From Ruminococcaceae bacterium D5 (GTDB lineage: Bacteria > Bacillota > Clostridia > Oscillospirales > Ruminococcaceae), in contig FORK01000020.1 in assembly GCA_900113995.1 (NCBI GenBank), positions 1 to 58,719 on the forward strand: a stretch of 58,719 nucleotides of DNA, read 5' to 3'. Below are positions 51,885 through 58,719 of the stretch, one piece after another (within the stretch, counting starts at the first letter, position 1; each line of letters opens with the position of its first letter). The translations under genes were made by a program, and so were the position numbers. A model generated the notes under the pieces. The model was not told where the DNA came from. It did no database searches and saw only the letters and a list, made by a program, of their open reading frames with translations.

Positions 51885-53729
51885 TTAGTCGGCATCCTTG
51901 AAGTCGGCGTCGACATAATCCGAGCCGCCGGTGCTGCCCCCCTGCGCACCCTGTGCACCCGCATCCGGGCCGGGCTGCTGGGCCTGCTGCTGTGCGGCCG
52001 CCTCGCGGTAAACCTTCTCCGAAATCTCGGCGAATTTCTTCTGCAAGGCGTCGGCGCCGGTCTTGATCAGCTCGATGTCGGTGCCCTTGAGAGCTTCCTT
52101 GAGGGCGTTCAGCTTCGATTCGATCTCGCCCTTCTCGCTGGCTCCCATCTTGTCGCCCAGCTCGCTGATGGCCTGCTCGGTCTGATAGACAAGCTGATCG
52201 GCGTTGTTGCGGACATCCACTTCCTCGCGGCGCTTCTTATCCGCCTCGGCAAACTGCTCCGCGTCCTTGACCGCCTTCTCGATATCCTCCTTGGACATAT
52301 TCGTGGAGGAGGAGATGGTGATATTCTGCTCCTTGCCGGTGCCCTTATCCTTCGCATAGACGTGCACAATGCCGTTCGCGTCGATGTCGAAGGTCACCTC
52401 GATCTGCGGTACGCCGCGGCGGGCGGGCAGAATGCCGTCGAGGCGGAAAACGCCCAGCGTCTTGTTGTCAGCCGCCATCTCGCGCTCGCCCTGCAGAACA
52501 TGGACCTCCACTGAGGTCTGGTTATCCGCGGCGGTCGAGAAGATCTGGCTCTTCTTGGTCGGGATGGTGGTGTTGCGGTCGATGATCTTGGTAAAGACGC
52601 CGCCCATCGTTTCGATGCCGAGGGACAAGGGGGTGACGTCGAGCAACAGCAGCCCCTTGACGTCGCCGCCGAGGACGCCGCCCTGGATGGCCGCGCCGAC
52701 TGCGACACATTCATCGGGGTTGATGCCCTTGAAGGGGTCCTTGCCGATGAAGCCCTTGACCGCGTCAAGGACCGCGGGAATCCGCGAGGAACCGCCGACC
52801 ATCAGAACCTTGTCGATCTGGCCCACCGAGAGGCCGGAATCGGAGAGCGCCTGACGCACCGGACCCATTGTGGCCTGCACGAGGTCGGCGGTCAGTTCGT
52901 TGAACTTGGCGCGGGTGATGGTCATATCGAGGTGCTTCGGGCCGTTGGCGTCGGCGGTGATAAAGGGCAGGTTGACCTGCGCGGTGGTCATGCCGGAAAG
53001 CTCAATCTTCGCCTTTTCAGCAGCCTCCTTGAGGCGCTGCATCGCCATCTTGTCGCCCGAGAGGTCTACGCCGCTCTCACGCTTGAACTCGGAAACCATA
53101 TACTTGATCAGGCGGTCGTCGAAGTCGTCGCCGCCCAGGCGGTTGTTGCCGGCGGTGGCGAGAACCTCCTGCACACCGTCGCCCATCTCGATGATCGAAA
53201 CATCGAAGGTGCCGCCGCCCAGATCGTAGACCATTACCTTTTGATCGGCTTCCTTATCAACGCCGTAGGCCAGCGCCGCGGCGGTCGGCTCGTTGATGAT
53301 CCGTTTGACGTCAAGGCCCGCGATGCGGCCGGCGTCCTTGGTCGCCTGGCGCTGTGCATCGGTGAAGTAGGCCGGGACGGTGATAACCGCCTCGGAAACC
53401 GGCTGGCCGAGATAGGCCTCGGCATCGGACTTGAGCTTCTGCAGGACCATGGCCGAGATCTCCTGCGGGGTATACTTCTTGCTGTCGATCTCCACGTGGT
53501 AATCGGAACCCATCTTTCTCTTGATCGAGCTGATGGTGCGGTCCGGGTTGGTGATCGCCTGGCGCTTTGCAACCTGTCCGACCATCCGCTCGCCGGTCTT
53601 GGAGAAGGCGACAACCGAAGGGGTCGTCCGCGCGCCTTCGGGGTTCGGGATTACGACAGGCTCGCCGCCCTCCATGACGGCGACGCAGGAATTAGTGGTG
53701 CCAAGGTCAATGCCGATAATTTTTCCCAT
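51885..53729 (-). CDS. dnaK: Chaperone protein DnaK (Hsp70)
   Basis: The ATP-driven folding chaperone. The 614-aa protein opens with [19 protein letters not shown] (phosphate 1 loop). [13 protein letters not shown] and [13 protein letters not shown] are further ATPase motifs, and [17 protein letters not shown] starts the substrate domain. The C-terminus is a Gln/Gly/Ala-rich tail after the helical lid. The length is that of Gram-positive DnaK, which lacks a 24-residue insert in the ATPase part. It is the third gene of hrcA-grpE-dnaK-dnaJ. Confidence 0.98.
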   Translation of the reverse strand: MGKIIGIDLGTTNSCVAVMEGGEPVVIPNPEGARTTPSVVAFSKTGERMVGQVAKRQAITNPDRTISSIKRKMGSDYHVEIDSKKYTPQEISAMVLQKLKSDAEAYLGQPVSEAVITVPAYFTDAQRQATKDAGRIAGLDVKRIINEPTAAALAYGVDKEADQKVMVYDLGGGTFDVSIIEMGDGVQEVLATAGNNRLGGDDFDDRLIKYMVSEFKRESGVDLSGDKMAMQRLKEAAEKAKIELSGMTTAQVNLPFITADANGPKHLDMTITRAKFNELTADLVQATMGPVRQALSDSGLSVGQIDKVLMVGGSSRIPAVLDAVKGFIGKDPFKGINPDECVAVGAAIQGGVLGGDVKGLLLLDVTPLSLGIETMGGVFTKIIDRNTTIPTKKSQIFSTAADNQTSVEVHVLQGEREMAADNKTLGVFRLDGILPARRGVPQIEVTFDIDANGIVHVYAKDKGTGKEQNITISSSTNMSKEDIEKAVKDAEQFAEADKKRREEVDVRNNADQLVYQTEQAISELGDKMGASEKGEIESKLNALKEALKGTDIELIKTGADALQKKFAEISEKVYREAAAQQQAQQPGPDAGAQGAQGGSTGGSDYVDADFKDAD

Positions 53730-53807
53730 AATAAATTCCTCCCAATATCATCAAATCAGTATATTTTTATTTGTACGCGGCAGAGTCCGCCGCAGGGAAC
53801 CTTTTCT

Positions 53808-54413
53808 TCAGTTTGCCACCTTGACCATCGCGTGGCGGATCACCCGTTCTCCCAGCCGGTAGCCGCGCTGGAAAACCTCCGCAATGGTGCCGGGTTCAAG
53901 GCTCTCATCCTCAATATGCATGACCGCGTTGTGACAGTTGGGGTCAAAGGATTCGCCCGGTTCCCCGAACGCCTCGACCTTGAGCCTGCCCAGTGCTTCA
54001 AGCAGGGACTTGTAGGTCAACTCGGTGCCCTTTTTATATTCGGGATCGCTGCACTCCGCGGCGAGCGCCCGCTCGAAGTTATCCACCACCGTCAGGAAGC
54101 CGCTCACCGCCGCCGCCGTCGCCTCAGGATAGAGCGCATCCCGCTCACGCTGTGAACGCTTGCGGAAGTTGTCATACTCGGCCATCAGCCTCAGATACTT
54201 GTCATTGAGGGCGGTATAGTCCTCCTGAAGCTTTTTCAGCTCCGCCTCTCTGGGATCTTCCTTCTTGAGCTTTTCCCGCCAGCCCTTCTTTTCTTCCTTT
54301 TTGTCTTCCGTTTCCGCCTCCTCCTCAGGCGGCGCGGCCTCTTCCGCCCCGGCGGGCGGAGTTTGTTCCTCGCGCTCGATCTCCTCGGCGCTGTTTTTCA
54401 TGTTGTCCTCCAT
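53808..54413 (-). CDS. grpE: Nucleotide exchange factor GrpE
   Basis: Promotes ADP release from DnaK. The 201-aa protein has an acidic disordered N-terminus and a coiled coil containing YLRLMAEYDNFRKRSQRER. The C-terminal beta domain has PNCHNAVMHIEDESLEPGTI and ends YRLGERVIRHAMVKVAN, the family signature. Two starts are possible: ATG at 54413 with GGGAG 8 nt upstream, and ATG at 54401 with GGAGG 5 nt upstream. The difference is four residues. It lies between hrcA and dnaK. Confidence 0.97.
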   Translation of the reverse strand: MEDNMKNSAEEIEREEQTPPAGAEEAAPPEEEAETEDKKEEKKGWREKLKKEDPREAELKKLQEDYTALNDKYLRLMAEYDNFRKRSQRERDALYPEATAAAVSGFLTVVDNFERALAAECSDPEYKKGTELTYKSLLEALGRLKVEAFGEPGESFDPNCHNAVMHIEDESLEPGTIAEVFQRGYRLGERVIRHAMVKVAN

Positions 54414-54448
54414 TCGGGATTCTCCCTTCGCGCGCCGCAGCTGCGGCC

Positions 54449-55477
54449 TTATTGTTCTGTATAGGTCTCGCTCAAAAGCTTGCCTAAGGTGGATGCGAAA
54501 TATTCCAGATGCGGCAGCAGCCGCGCATAATTCATCCGCACCGGCCCGACGATTCCAATGGCACCCGCGGCGTTTTCCCCGATGTTGTACCGCGCGATCA
54601 GCACCGAACTGTCGGCAAGCTGCGCGACCGACGCTTCCCGCCCGATCAATACCTGAATCGGCGCCGAATGGCCCGAGATCAGCTCATGCATTTCCTGCGG
54701 CTGCTCGATAAAGCTCAACAGATCATAGGCCGTTTCGGCCAGCTCCTGATAGCTGAGCAGGTTGGTGGTGCCGCGTGCGAAATACTGTCCGTCGTTGATC
54801 TCCCGCACCAAATCGAAAAGGGCGGCGAACACAGGCATGAAAAGCCGGGCGTATTCCCCGAGCGAAACGCTCACCGAATTGAGGTAGCTGCTCGTAATTT
54901 CCTCCAGGCTTCGCCCGACAAGCTGCTTGTTGGCGAACTCGACAAAGAAACGGATCACCGCCTCGGTCAGCTCAAAATCAACCCGGCAGACCTTGTTCTT
55001 GATGACCCCCGAGGAGGCCACCAGCAGAATGACCACCGTGCGCCTTCCGGCGGGGATAATTTCCACCCGCTTAACAGTGACGGTATGCGGAATCATGGTC
55101 GTCGAAACAGCCGCCAGACGGGTCAGTTCCGCGAGCGACGCGGCGGCATCCCGCAAAAGCTGATCGGGATCGGCGTTGCGCACATTGAAAAGGGCATCGA
55201 TTTCGCCGCGTTCGCGAGCAGTCAGCGGCTCCTGCTCCATCATTTCATCGAGATAGACCCGGTAGCCCATGTGGGTCGGAACCCGCCCCGAAGAGGTGTG
55301 GGGCTGCTCGAGCAGGCCGGCCTCCTCAAGCGCGGACATCTCGTTGCGGATCGTAGCCGAGGAAACCGAATTTCCCATTGCCTGTGCGACATACTTGGAG
55401 CCGACCGGTTCCCCGGTCTGAATAAACCGTTCGACCACTATTTTCAGGATCGGCGCTTTTCTGCCATCCAGTGCCAT
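54449..55477 (-). CDS. hrcA: Heat-inducible transcription repressor HrcA
   Basis: Binds CIRCE and represses the heat-shock operon, with GroE as its cofactor. The 342-aa protein has an N-terminal winged helix: YVAQAMGNSVSSATIRNEMSA, then GLLEQPHTSSGRVPTHMGYR. A dimerisation domain follows. ATG at 55477 has GGAGG 9 nt upstream and is preferred over TTG at 55483. The CIRCE element and promoter lie just upstream, which gives autoregulation. It is the first gene of the operon. Confidence 0.97.
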   Translation of the reverse strand: MALDGRKAPILKIVVERFIQTGEPVGSKYVAQAMGNSVSSATIRNEMSALEEAGLLEQPHTSSGRVPTHMGYRVYLDEMMEQEPLTARERGEIDALFNVRNADPDQLLRDAAASLAELTRLAAVSTTMIPHTVTVKRVEIIPAGRRTVVILLVASSGVIKNKVCRVDFELTEAVIRFFVEFANKQLVGRSLEEITSSYLNSVSVSLGEYARLFMPVFAALFDLVREINDGQYFARGTTNLLSYQELAETAYDLLSFIEQPQEMHELISGHSAPIQVLIGREASVAQLADSSVLIARYNIGENAAGAIGIVGPVRMNYARLLPHLEYFASTLGKLLSETYTEQ

Positions 55478-55547
55478 GACCAAAGACCTCCTTCGCGCCG
55501 GGAACCCTCGCCTTGTACGATGGCATCTGGTACGCTGAATTTCTTCG

Positions 55548-55574
55548 TTAGCACTCTAATATCTTGAGTGCTAA
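55548..55574. promoter_or_regulatory. CIRCE operator
   Basis: TTAGCACTC (55548-55556), 9 nt and GAGTGCTAA (55566-55574): a perfect CIRCE inverted repeat, lying just downstream of the -10 of the hrcA promoter. Confidence 0.98.
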
Positions 55575-55578
55575 GTGT

Positions 55579-55607
55579 ACTTTACCATTCTCCGTGCGGT
55601 TTGTCAA
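55579..55607 (-). promoter_or_regulatory. Promoter of the hrcA-grpE-dnaK-dnaJ operon
   Basis: TTGACA (55602-55607), a 17-nt spacer and TAAAGT (55579-55584) on the minus strand, directly above CIRCE. Confidence 0.88.
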
Positions 55608-55654
55608 GGGCTTTCATAAATTGTTTACAGATTTTCATCCTTTTAAAAGGAGCC

Positions 55655-55687
55655 GCCGGGGCGGGCAAAAATTTTGTCCGCCCCGGC
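55655..55687. terminator. GC-rich hairpin below the DUF2089-linked membrane protein gene
   Basis: GCCGGGGCGG pairs with CCGCCCCGGC, and the inner AAAA/TTTT extends the stem. On the plus strand AATTTTTC follows; on the minus strand a CCTTTTAAAAGG run follows about 9 nt later. It insulates the heat-shock operon from the 55882 gene. The rest of 55608-55881 shows no gene. Confidence 0.6.
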
Positions 55688-55881
55688 CAATTTTTCACCT
55701 CCGGGCACTGCTCCGCAGCCTGTTCTCCCTCAAAGATTCTCCCCTGCGGAATGCCCCCACGAAACCTGTTTAGTTTGGCGGGAATCTCCACCCAGCCCAT
55801 TCTCGCATCCGGAGTGCGCATGATTCAAGCGGGCGGCCTGCCCTTGTACCGGCCGGGCCGTTCCTCCGCCGGAAATGCGCG

Positions 55882-56244
55882 TTATTCAAGTTCCTGTGCG
55901 TGCATCCTCTCCAGTTCTTCGCTGCTGCGGCGTCCCCTGCGGCAGGCAAAGTAAATCGCCAGCAGAACGACGGTGGGCAGATTGAACAACAAAAAATAGG
56001 TCCCCGCCGCCGTCCAAATCTCAGTACCGCCAATCCAGACACGCGCGCCATTGGCCCCGGCAACGCCGAAGAACAGCATACCCAGCACCGGCAGAAGGGC
56101 ACCAACGAAGGAGACGGCCGGCAGCAGCAACCCCAGCCATCCGCTTTCCCTCCGGGAAAGGAACACCTGCAATACAAGTATGCCAGCCGCCGCGGCCAGC
56201 AGAAAGAGCAACACCGCCCAGATCATTCCGGTCGCAATTGCCAT
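55882..56244 (-). CDS. Small three-helix membrane protein coupled to a DUF2089 regulator
   Basis: A 120-aa protein with hydrophobic segments at about 6-28, 38-60 and 80-100. The C-terminus is basic then acidic (RRGRRSSEELERMHAQELE). The family is not named with certainty. Similar small membrane proteins often sit beside DUF2089 genes. GGAGGAATC inside the end of the upstream gene is its ribosome binding site, and the ATG at 56244 overlaps that gene's stop by 1 bp, so the two are made together. Confidence 0.78.
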   Translation of the reverse strand: MAIATGMIWAVLLFLLAAAAGILVLQVFLSRRESGWLGLLLPAVSFVGALLPVLGMLFFGVAGANGARVWIGGTEIWTAAGTYFLLFNLPTVVLLAIYFACRRGRRSSEELERMHAQELE

Positions 56245-56546
56245 CAAGATTCCTCCTTTCTGAGCCTGCGGTATTCGGCGATCAGCTGCCGGGCCGCATC
56301 CACCTCGATCTTTTCCCCGACCGCCAGCCGCCTGATCAGCGCGATATACGGCTCCCCGGCGGCTTCCTCGCTGATCTTAATCTTCTGGATCAGACGGTCA
56401 AGCCGCAGCCGAACAGTAGGATAGCTGACCGCGTACTGCCCCGCCACCTCCTTGAGCGAGCCGGAGGCGAGGAGAAACCGTCTGATGAACACGAGGTCCT
56501 CCTCCTCAAGGCCGGACATCCAGTCCGGGATGTTCTGAATCGGCAT
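56244..56546 (-). CDS. DUF2089 family putative DNA-binding protein
   Basis: A 100-aa protein. The segment EEEDLVFIRRFLLASGSLKE with VAGQYAVSYPTVRLRLDRLIQKI is a sigma-like helix-turn-helix typical of DUF2089. The longer family members have an N-terminal zinc ribbon, which is missing here. This is the short form. It probably regulates its own operon with the small membrane protein. TTTAACAAA occurs on both sides of its promoter (56561-56569 and 56616-56624) and could be its operator. Confidence 0.85.
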   Translation of the reverse strand: MPIQNIPDWMSGLEEEDLVFIRRFLLASGSLKEVAGQYAVSYPTVRLRLDRLIQKIKISEEAAGEPYIALIRRLAVGEKIEVDAARQLIAEYRRLRKEES

Positions 56547-56560
56547 CGTTCCCGCCCCCT

Positions 56561-56624
56561 TTTAACAAAATTAATATAAACTATAATTTTATTAAAGTCA
56601 ATACAACAAATCAGATTTAACAAA
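56561..56624 (-). promoter_or_regulatory. Promoter of the DUF2089 operon with flanking direct repeats
   Basis: TTGACT (56596-56601), a 17-nt spacer and TATATT (56573-56578) on the minus strand, in an unusually AT-rich stretch. TTTAACAAA occurs at 56561-56569 and at 56616-56624, in direct orientation, 55 bp apart. Confidence 0.7.
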
Positions 56625-56679
56625 TGAAAGTTTAATCAAAATCCGGCGAACGACCCCTCGCCCGTTTTTATACGGCAAC

Positions 56680-56702
56680 GCGGGGAAGAAATCCTTCCCC
56701 GC
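56680..56702 (-). terminator. Hairpin after glpK
   Basis: GCGGGGAAG, a 5-nt loop and CTTCCCCGC. On the minus strand the T-tract is poor, but a hairpin 11 bp past the stop fits a weak terminator. Confidence 0.5.
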
Positions 56703-56712
56703 ATCATCTCCG

Positions 56713-58215
56713 TCAAGCCTGAGGCCCGGCCCATCCCCTGCTGTGCCCCACCGCGCGGGACCAGCCCGCAAGCAGGCGTTCGCGCTGCTGCGGCGGCATC
56801 TCCGGGGAAAACAAAGCGCCCTGCTCACGCCCGCGCCGGATTTGCTCTGTACTGTCCCAGACCCCGACGGCCAGCCCGGCAAGCAGCGCTGCGCCGAGCG
56901 CCGTCGTCTCCAGAATAGCCGGACGGCGCACCGGTCGGCCGAGGATATCCGCCTGAAACTGCATTAAAAATCCGTCGCGGGAAGCTCCGCCGTCCGCATT
57001 CAGAGTTTTCAGTGCCACCCCGGTGTCCCGTTCCATCGCGCCCACCAGCTCTGCCACCTGATAGGCGATCGACTCCTCGGCGGCGCGGGCGAGGTGGGCG
57101 CGGGTGGTTCCGCGGGTCAGTCCCATGACGCAGCCGCGGGCGTACATATCCCAGTGGGGGGCGCCCAGCCCGGTGAAGGCCGGAACGAGGTAGACTCCGC
57201 CGGTATCCTCCACCGTGCGCGACAGCGGACCGATTTCCGCGCTGTCGGAAATCATGTGCAGCTCATCGCGCAGCCACTGTACCACCGCTCCGCCGACAAA
57301 AACACTGCCCTCGAGGGCGTACTGGGTTCTTCCGCCGCGCGAAACGGCGACGGTGGTGATCAGGCCGTTGCGACTCTCGCAGGGCGTTTCCCCCATATTC
57401 ATCAGCAGAAAGCAGCCGGTGCCGTAGGTGTTTTTGGCCTCGCCCCTCTCGAAGCAGCACTGCCCAAAGAGCGCAGCCTGCTGGTCTCCGGCGATGCCTG
57501 CGATTGGCACACGCGCGCCGCAGAGATCGGCGTATCCGTAAATTTCACTCGAGGACCTGACCTCGGGCAGCATGGCGCGCGGAATCGAAAGCAGGTCGAG
57601 CAGCTCCTGATCCCAGTCGTGGGTATGGATATTGTAGAGCATCGTGCGGGAGGCATTGGTCGGATCGGTGACATGCGCCTCCCCTCCGGTCAGCTTCCAG
57701 ATCAGCCAGCTGTCAACGGTGCCGAAGAGCAGCTCCCCCCGCTCGGCCCTCTGCTGCGCGCCGGGAACTTCGTCGAGAATCCAGCGGATTTTCGTTGCCG
57801 AAAAATAGGCGTCGATCAGAAGGCCCGTCTTTTTTCGGATCATCTCCCCCGCGCCCTCCGCCTTCAGCCGGTCGCAGATAGCCGCGGTACGCCGGCACTG
57901 CCAGACGATGGCCGGATAAATGGGGCGTCCGGTCGAGCGCTCCCAGACGATGGCCGTTTCACGCTGATTGGTCACGCCGATCGCCGCAATCTCCCGCGGG
58001 TCGATTCCGCTTTTCGTCACGGCCTCGGCCATCATCCCCGCCTGCGTCGAATAAATCTCCATTGGGTCGTGCTCTACCCATCCCTCGCGCGGATAGTGCT
58101 GGGCAAAATCACGCTGGGCCACCGACACGATCCGCTGCCCGCTGTCGAAAAGGATTGCCCGCGAGCTGGTCGTGCCCTGGTCGAGCGCGAGAATAAAACG
58201 CTTTTCCAAATCCAT
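56713..58215 (-). CDS. glpK: Glycerol kinase
   Basis: Phosphorylates glycerol to glycerol 3-phosphate. The 500-aa FGGY kinase has [17 protein letters not shown] at the start and [52 protein letters not shown] and [20 protein letters not shown] follow in order. ATG at 58215 has AAGGAAGGG upstream. A near-consensus promoter lies at 58233-58262. glpF and glpD are not next to it, so it is a single-gene unit here. No catabolite-response site was recognised. Confidence 0.97.
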   Translation of the reverse strand: MDLEKRFILALDQGTTSSRAILFDSGQRIVSVAQRDFAQHYPREGWVEHDPMEIYSTQAGMMAEAVTKSGIDPREIAAIGVTNQRETAIVWERSTGRPIYPAIVWQCRRTAAICDRLKAEGAGEMIRKKTGLLIDAYFSATKIRWILDEVPGAQQRAERGELLFGTVDSWLIWKLTGGEAHVTDPTNASRTMLYNIHTHDWDQELLDLLSIPRAMLPEVRSSSEIYGYADLCGARVPIAGIAGDQQAALFGQCCFERGEAKNTYGTGCFLLMNMGETPCESRNGLITTVAVSRGGRTQYALEGSVFVGGAVVQWLRDELHMISDSAEIGPLSRTVEDTGGVYLVPAFTGLGAPHWDMYARGCVMGLTRGTTRAHLARAAEESIAYQVAELVGAMERDTGVALKTLNADGGASRDGFLMQFQADILGRPVRRPAILETTALGAALLAGLAVGVWDSTEQIRRGREQGALFSPEMPPQQRERLLAGWSRAVGHSRGWAGPQA

Positions 58216-58232
58216 CCCATCCCTTCCTTTTG

Positions 58233-58262
58233 ATTCTATCATGGCGGGCAAAAGGGTGTCAA
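58233..58262 (-). promoter_or_regulatory. glpK promoter
   Basis: TTGACA (58257-58262), an 18-nt spacer and TAGAAT (58233-58238) on the minus strand. Confidence 0.8.
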
Positions 58263-58281
58263 CGCTCCCTGAATATGGAGA

Positions 58282-58313
58282 GGGACCCCGCCGGTGCCCA
58301 CCCGCGGAGTCCC
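58282..58313 (-). terminator. Hairpin after the MgtC-like gene
   Basis: GGGACCCCGC and GCGGAGTCCC form a 10-bp stem with one mismatch, about 20 bp past the stop at 58334. The T-tract is weak. Confidence 0.5.
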
Positions 58314-58333
58314 TTGAGGAAAAGAAGAAAAGC

Positions 58334-58719
58334 TCAGATATCCTCTACGAAGAGGACCCCCTCGACATTGCGGATCATCTCGATCACATCGTTGGGGCTG
58401 CTGTCCCGCCCGGTGCGCTGAAGGTCAAGCAGAATCTCATTGCTCCCGCTCGTATTCTCGTGGTTGAGGTATTCGACATAGGCCATGTGCCAGCCCTTCT
58501 GCCGCAGCGCGCGCAGCAGGGTCGAAAAGGGCACCGCGCTCGAATACTCCAGATAGATGCGCACCACCGAGGAAGCCTTGAGGTAGCGTTCGTCGAGCCG
58601 GTTCAGGCTCACGATCACCAGAAACAGGAACGCGCACATGATAATCGCGCCCTCATAGAATCCGACCCCCACCGCCAGGCCCATGCAGGCCGAGGCCCAA
58701 AGTCCGGCCGCCGTCGTCA
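58334..58719 (-). CDS. MgtC/SapB family membrane protein, 5' part cut off by the window edge
   Basis: The C-terminal 128 codons are visible, and the start lies past position 58719. [23 protein letters not shown] is represented by [13 protein letters not shown] at the edge, the conserved MgtC motif, followed by a last membrane helix ([17 protein letters not shown]). The soluble C-terminal domain (about 85 residues) has the ACT-like pattern VVRIYLEY to [10 protein letters not shown] seen in longer MgtC relatives. Family members are linked to magnesium limitation and envelope stress, but the role here is not fixed. Confidence 0.85.
   Translation of the reverse strand, partial: TTAAGLWASACMGLAVGVGFYEGAIIMCAFLFLVIVSLNRLDERYLKASSVVRIYLEYSSAVPFSTLLRALRQKGWHMAYVEYLNHENTSGSNEILLDLQRTGRDSSPNDVIEMIRNVEGVLFVEDI

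Overview
The window looks like a stretch of chromosome from a GC-rich (roughly 60%) anaerobic member of the Firmicutes, most likely a clostridial lineage near the Oscillospiraceae/Ruminococcaceae. The signs are Firmicutes-type sigma-A promoters and strong AGGAGG ribosome binding sites, the glmU-prs-pth-mfd order, a YtvI-type membrane protein, Rex, an oxygen-sensitive class III ribonucleotide reductase, and an hrcA-grpE-dnaK-dnaJ locus headed by a perfect CIRCE element. Most of it is housekeeping sequence. The accessory parts are repeats, one AT-rich insert and a few lineage-specific genes.

Layout. 1-300: tandem promoters and leader of an rRNA-type operon that runs off the left edge. 770-7754 (minus): tsaE-tsaB-rpiB-TSUP permease-upp-pgk-tpiA-gpmI plus a small membrane protein. 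8001-15946 (plus): a FtsW/RodA protein, then glmU, prs, pth and mfd. 16000-16700: terminators and repeats. 16710-23178: DNA polymerase IV under a LexA box, an AT-rich foreign membrane gene, a beta-CASP nuclease, a 113-bp tandem repeat, and a repair cluster (GNAT protein, MutM-like protein, SPL-like radical SAM enzyme). 23239-26642 (minus): tatD, metG and a DUF2148 protein. 26974-32451 (plus): a PucR-type regulator, ftsE, ftsX, an M23 murein hydrolase and an S41 protease. 32850-37388: a Usp-like protein, rex, and the anaerobic ribonucleotide reductase locus. 37630-40843 (minus): a degenerate P-type ATPase and an RlmB-like methyltransferase. 41421-42997 (plus): an OGG1-type glycosylase and a LarC1-like protein. 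43172-46859: a 49-bp repeat array and a membrane AraC regulator divergent from an orphan solute-binding lipoprotein. 47039-50105: secreted or membrane proteins and ytvI. 50537-55477 (minus): the heat-shock operon. 55882-58719 (minus): a DUF2089 regulator with a small membrane protein, glpK, and a partial MgtC-like protein.

Most striking point. The nrdD gene stops after its zinc-binding cysteines. The glycyl-radical tail (RRITGYL followed by FNNAKRAEV) is a separate 56-codon gene with its own ribosome binding site, lying between nrdD and nrdG and translationally coupled to nrdG. This reads as a class III ribonucleotide reductase whose radical is carried on a detached small subunit. An NrdR box sits just below the nrdD promoter.

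Other points worth a look are a P-type ATPase relative with a broken phosphorylation motif, a hairpin that covers the dnaJ ribosome binding site, a MutM-like protein without the N-terminal proline nucleophile, sliding-clamp motifs on two repair proteins, several dispersed or tandem intergenic repeats, and likely non-standard start codons for dinB and a GNAT gene.
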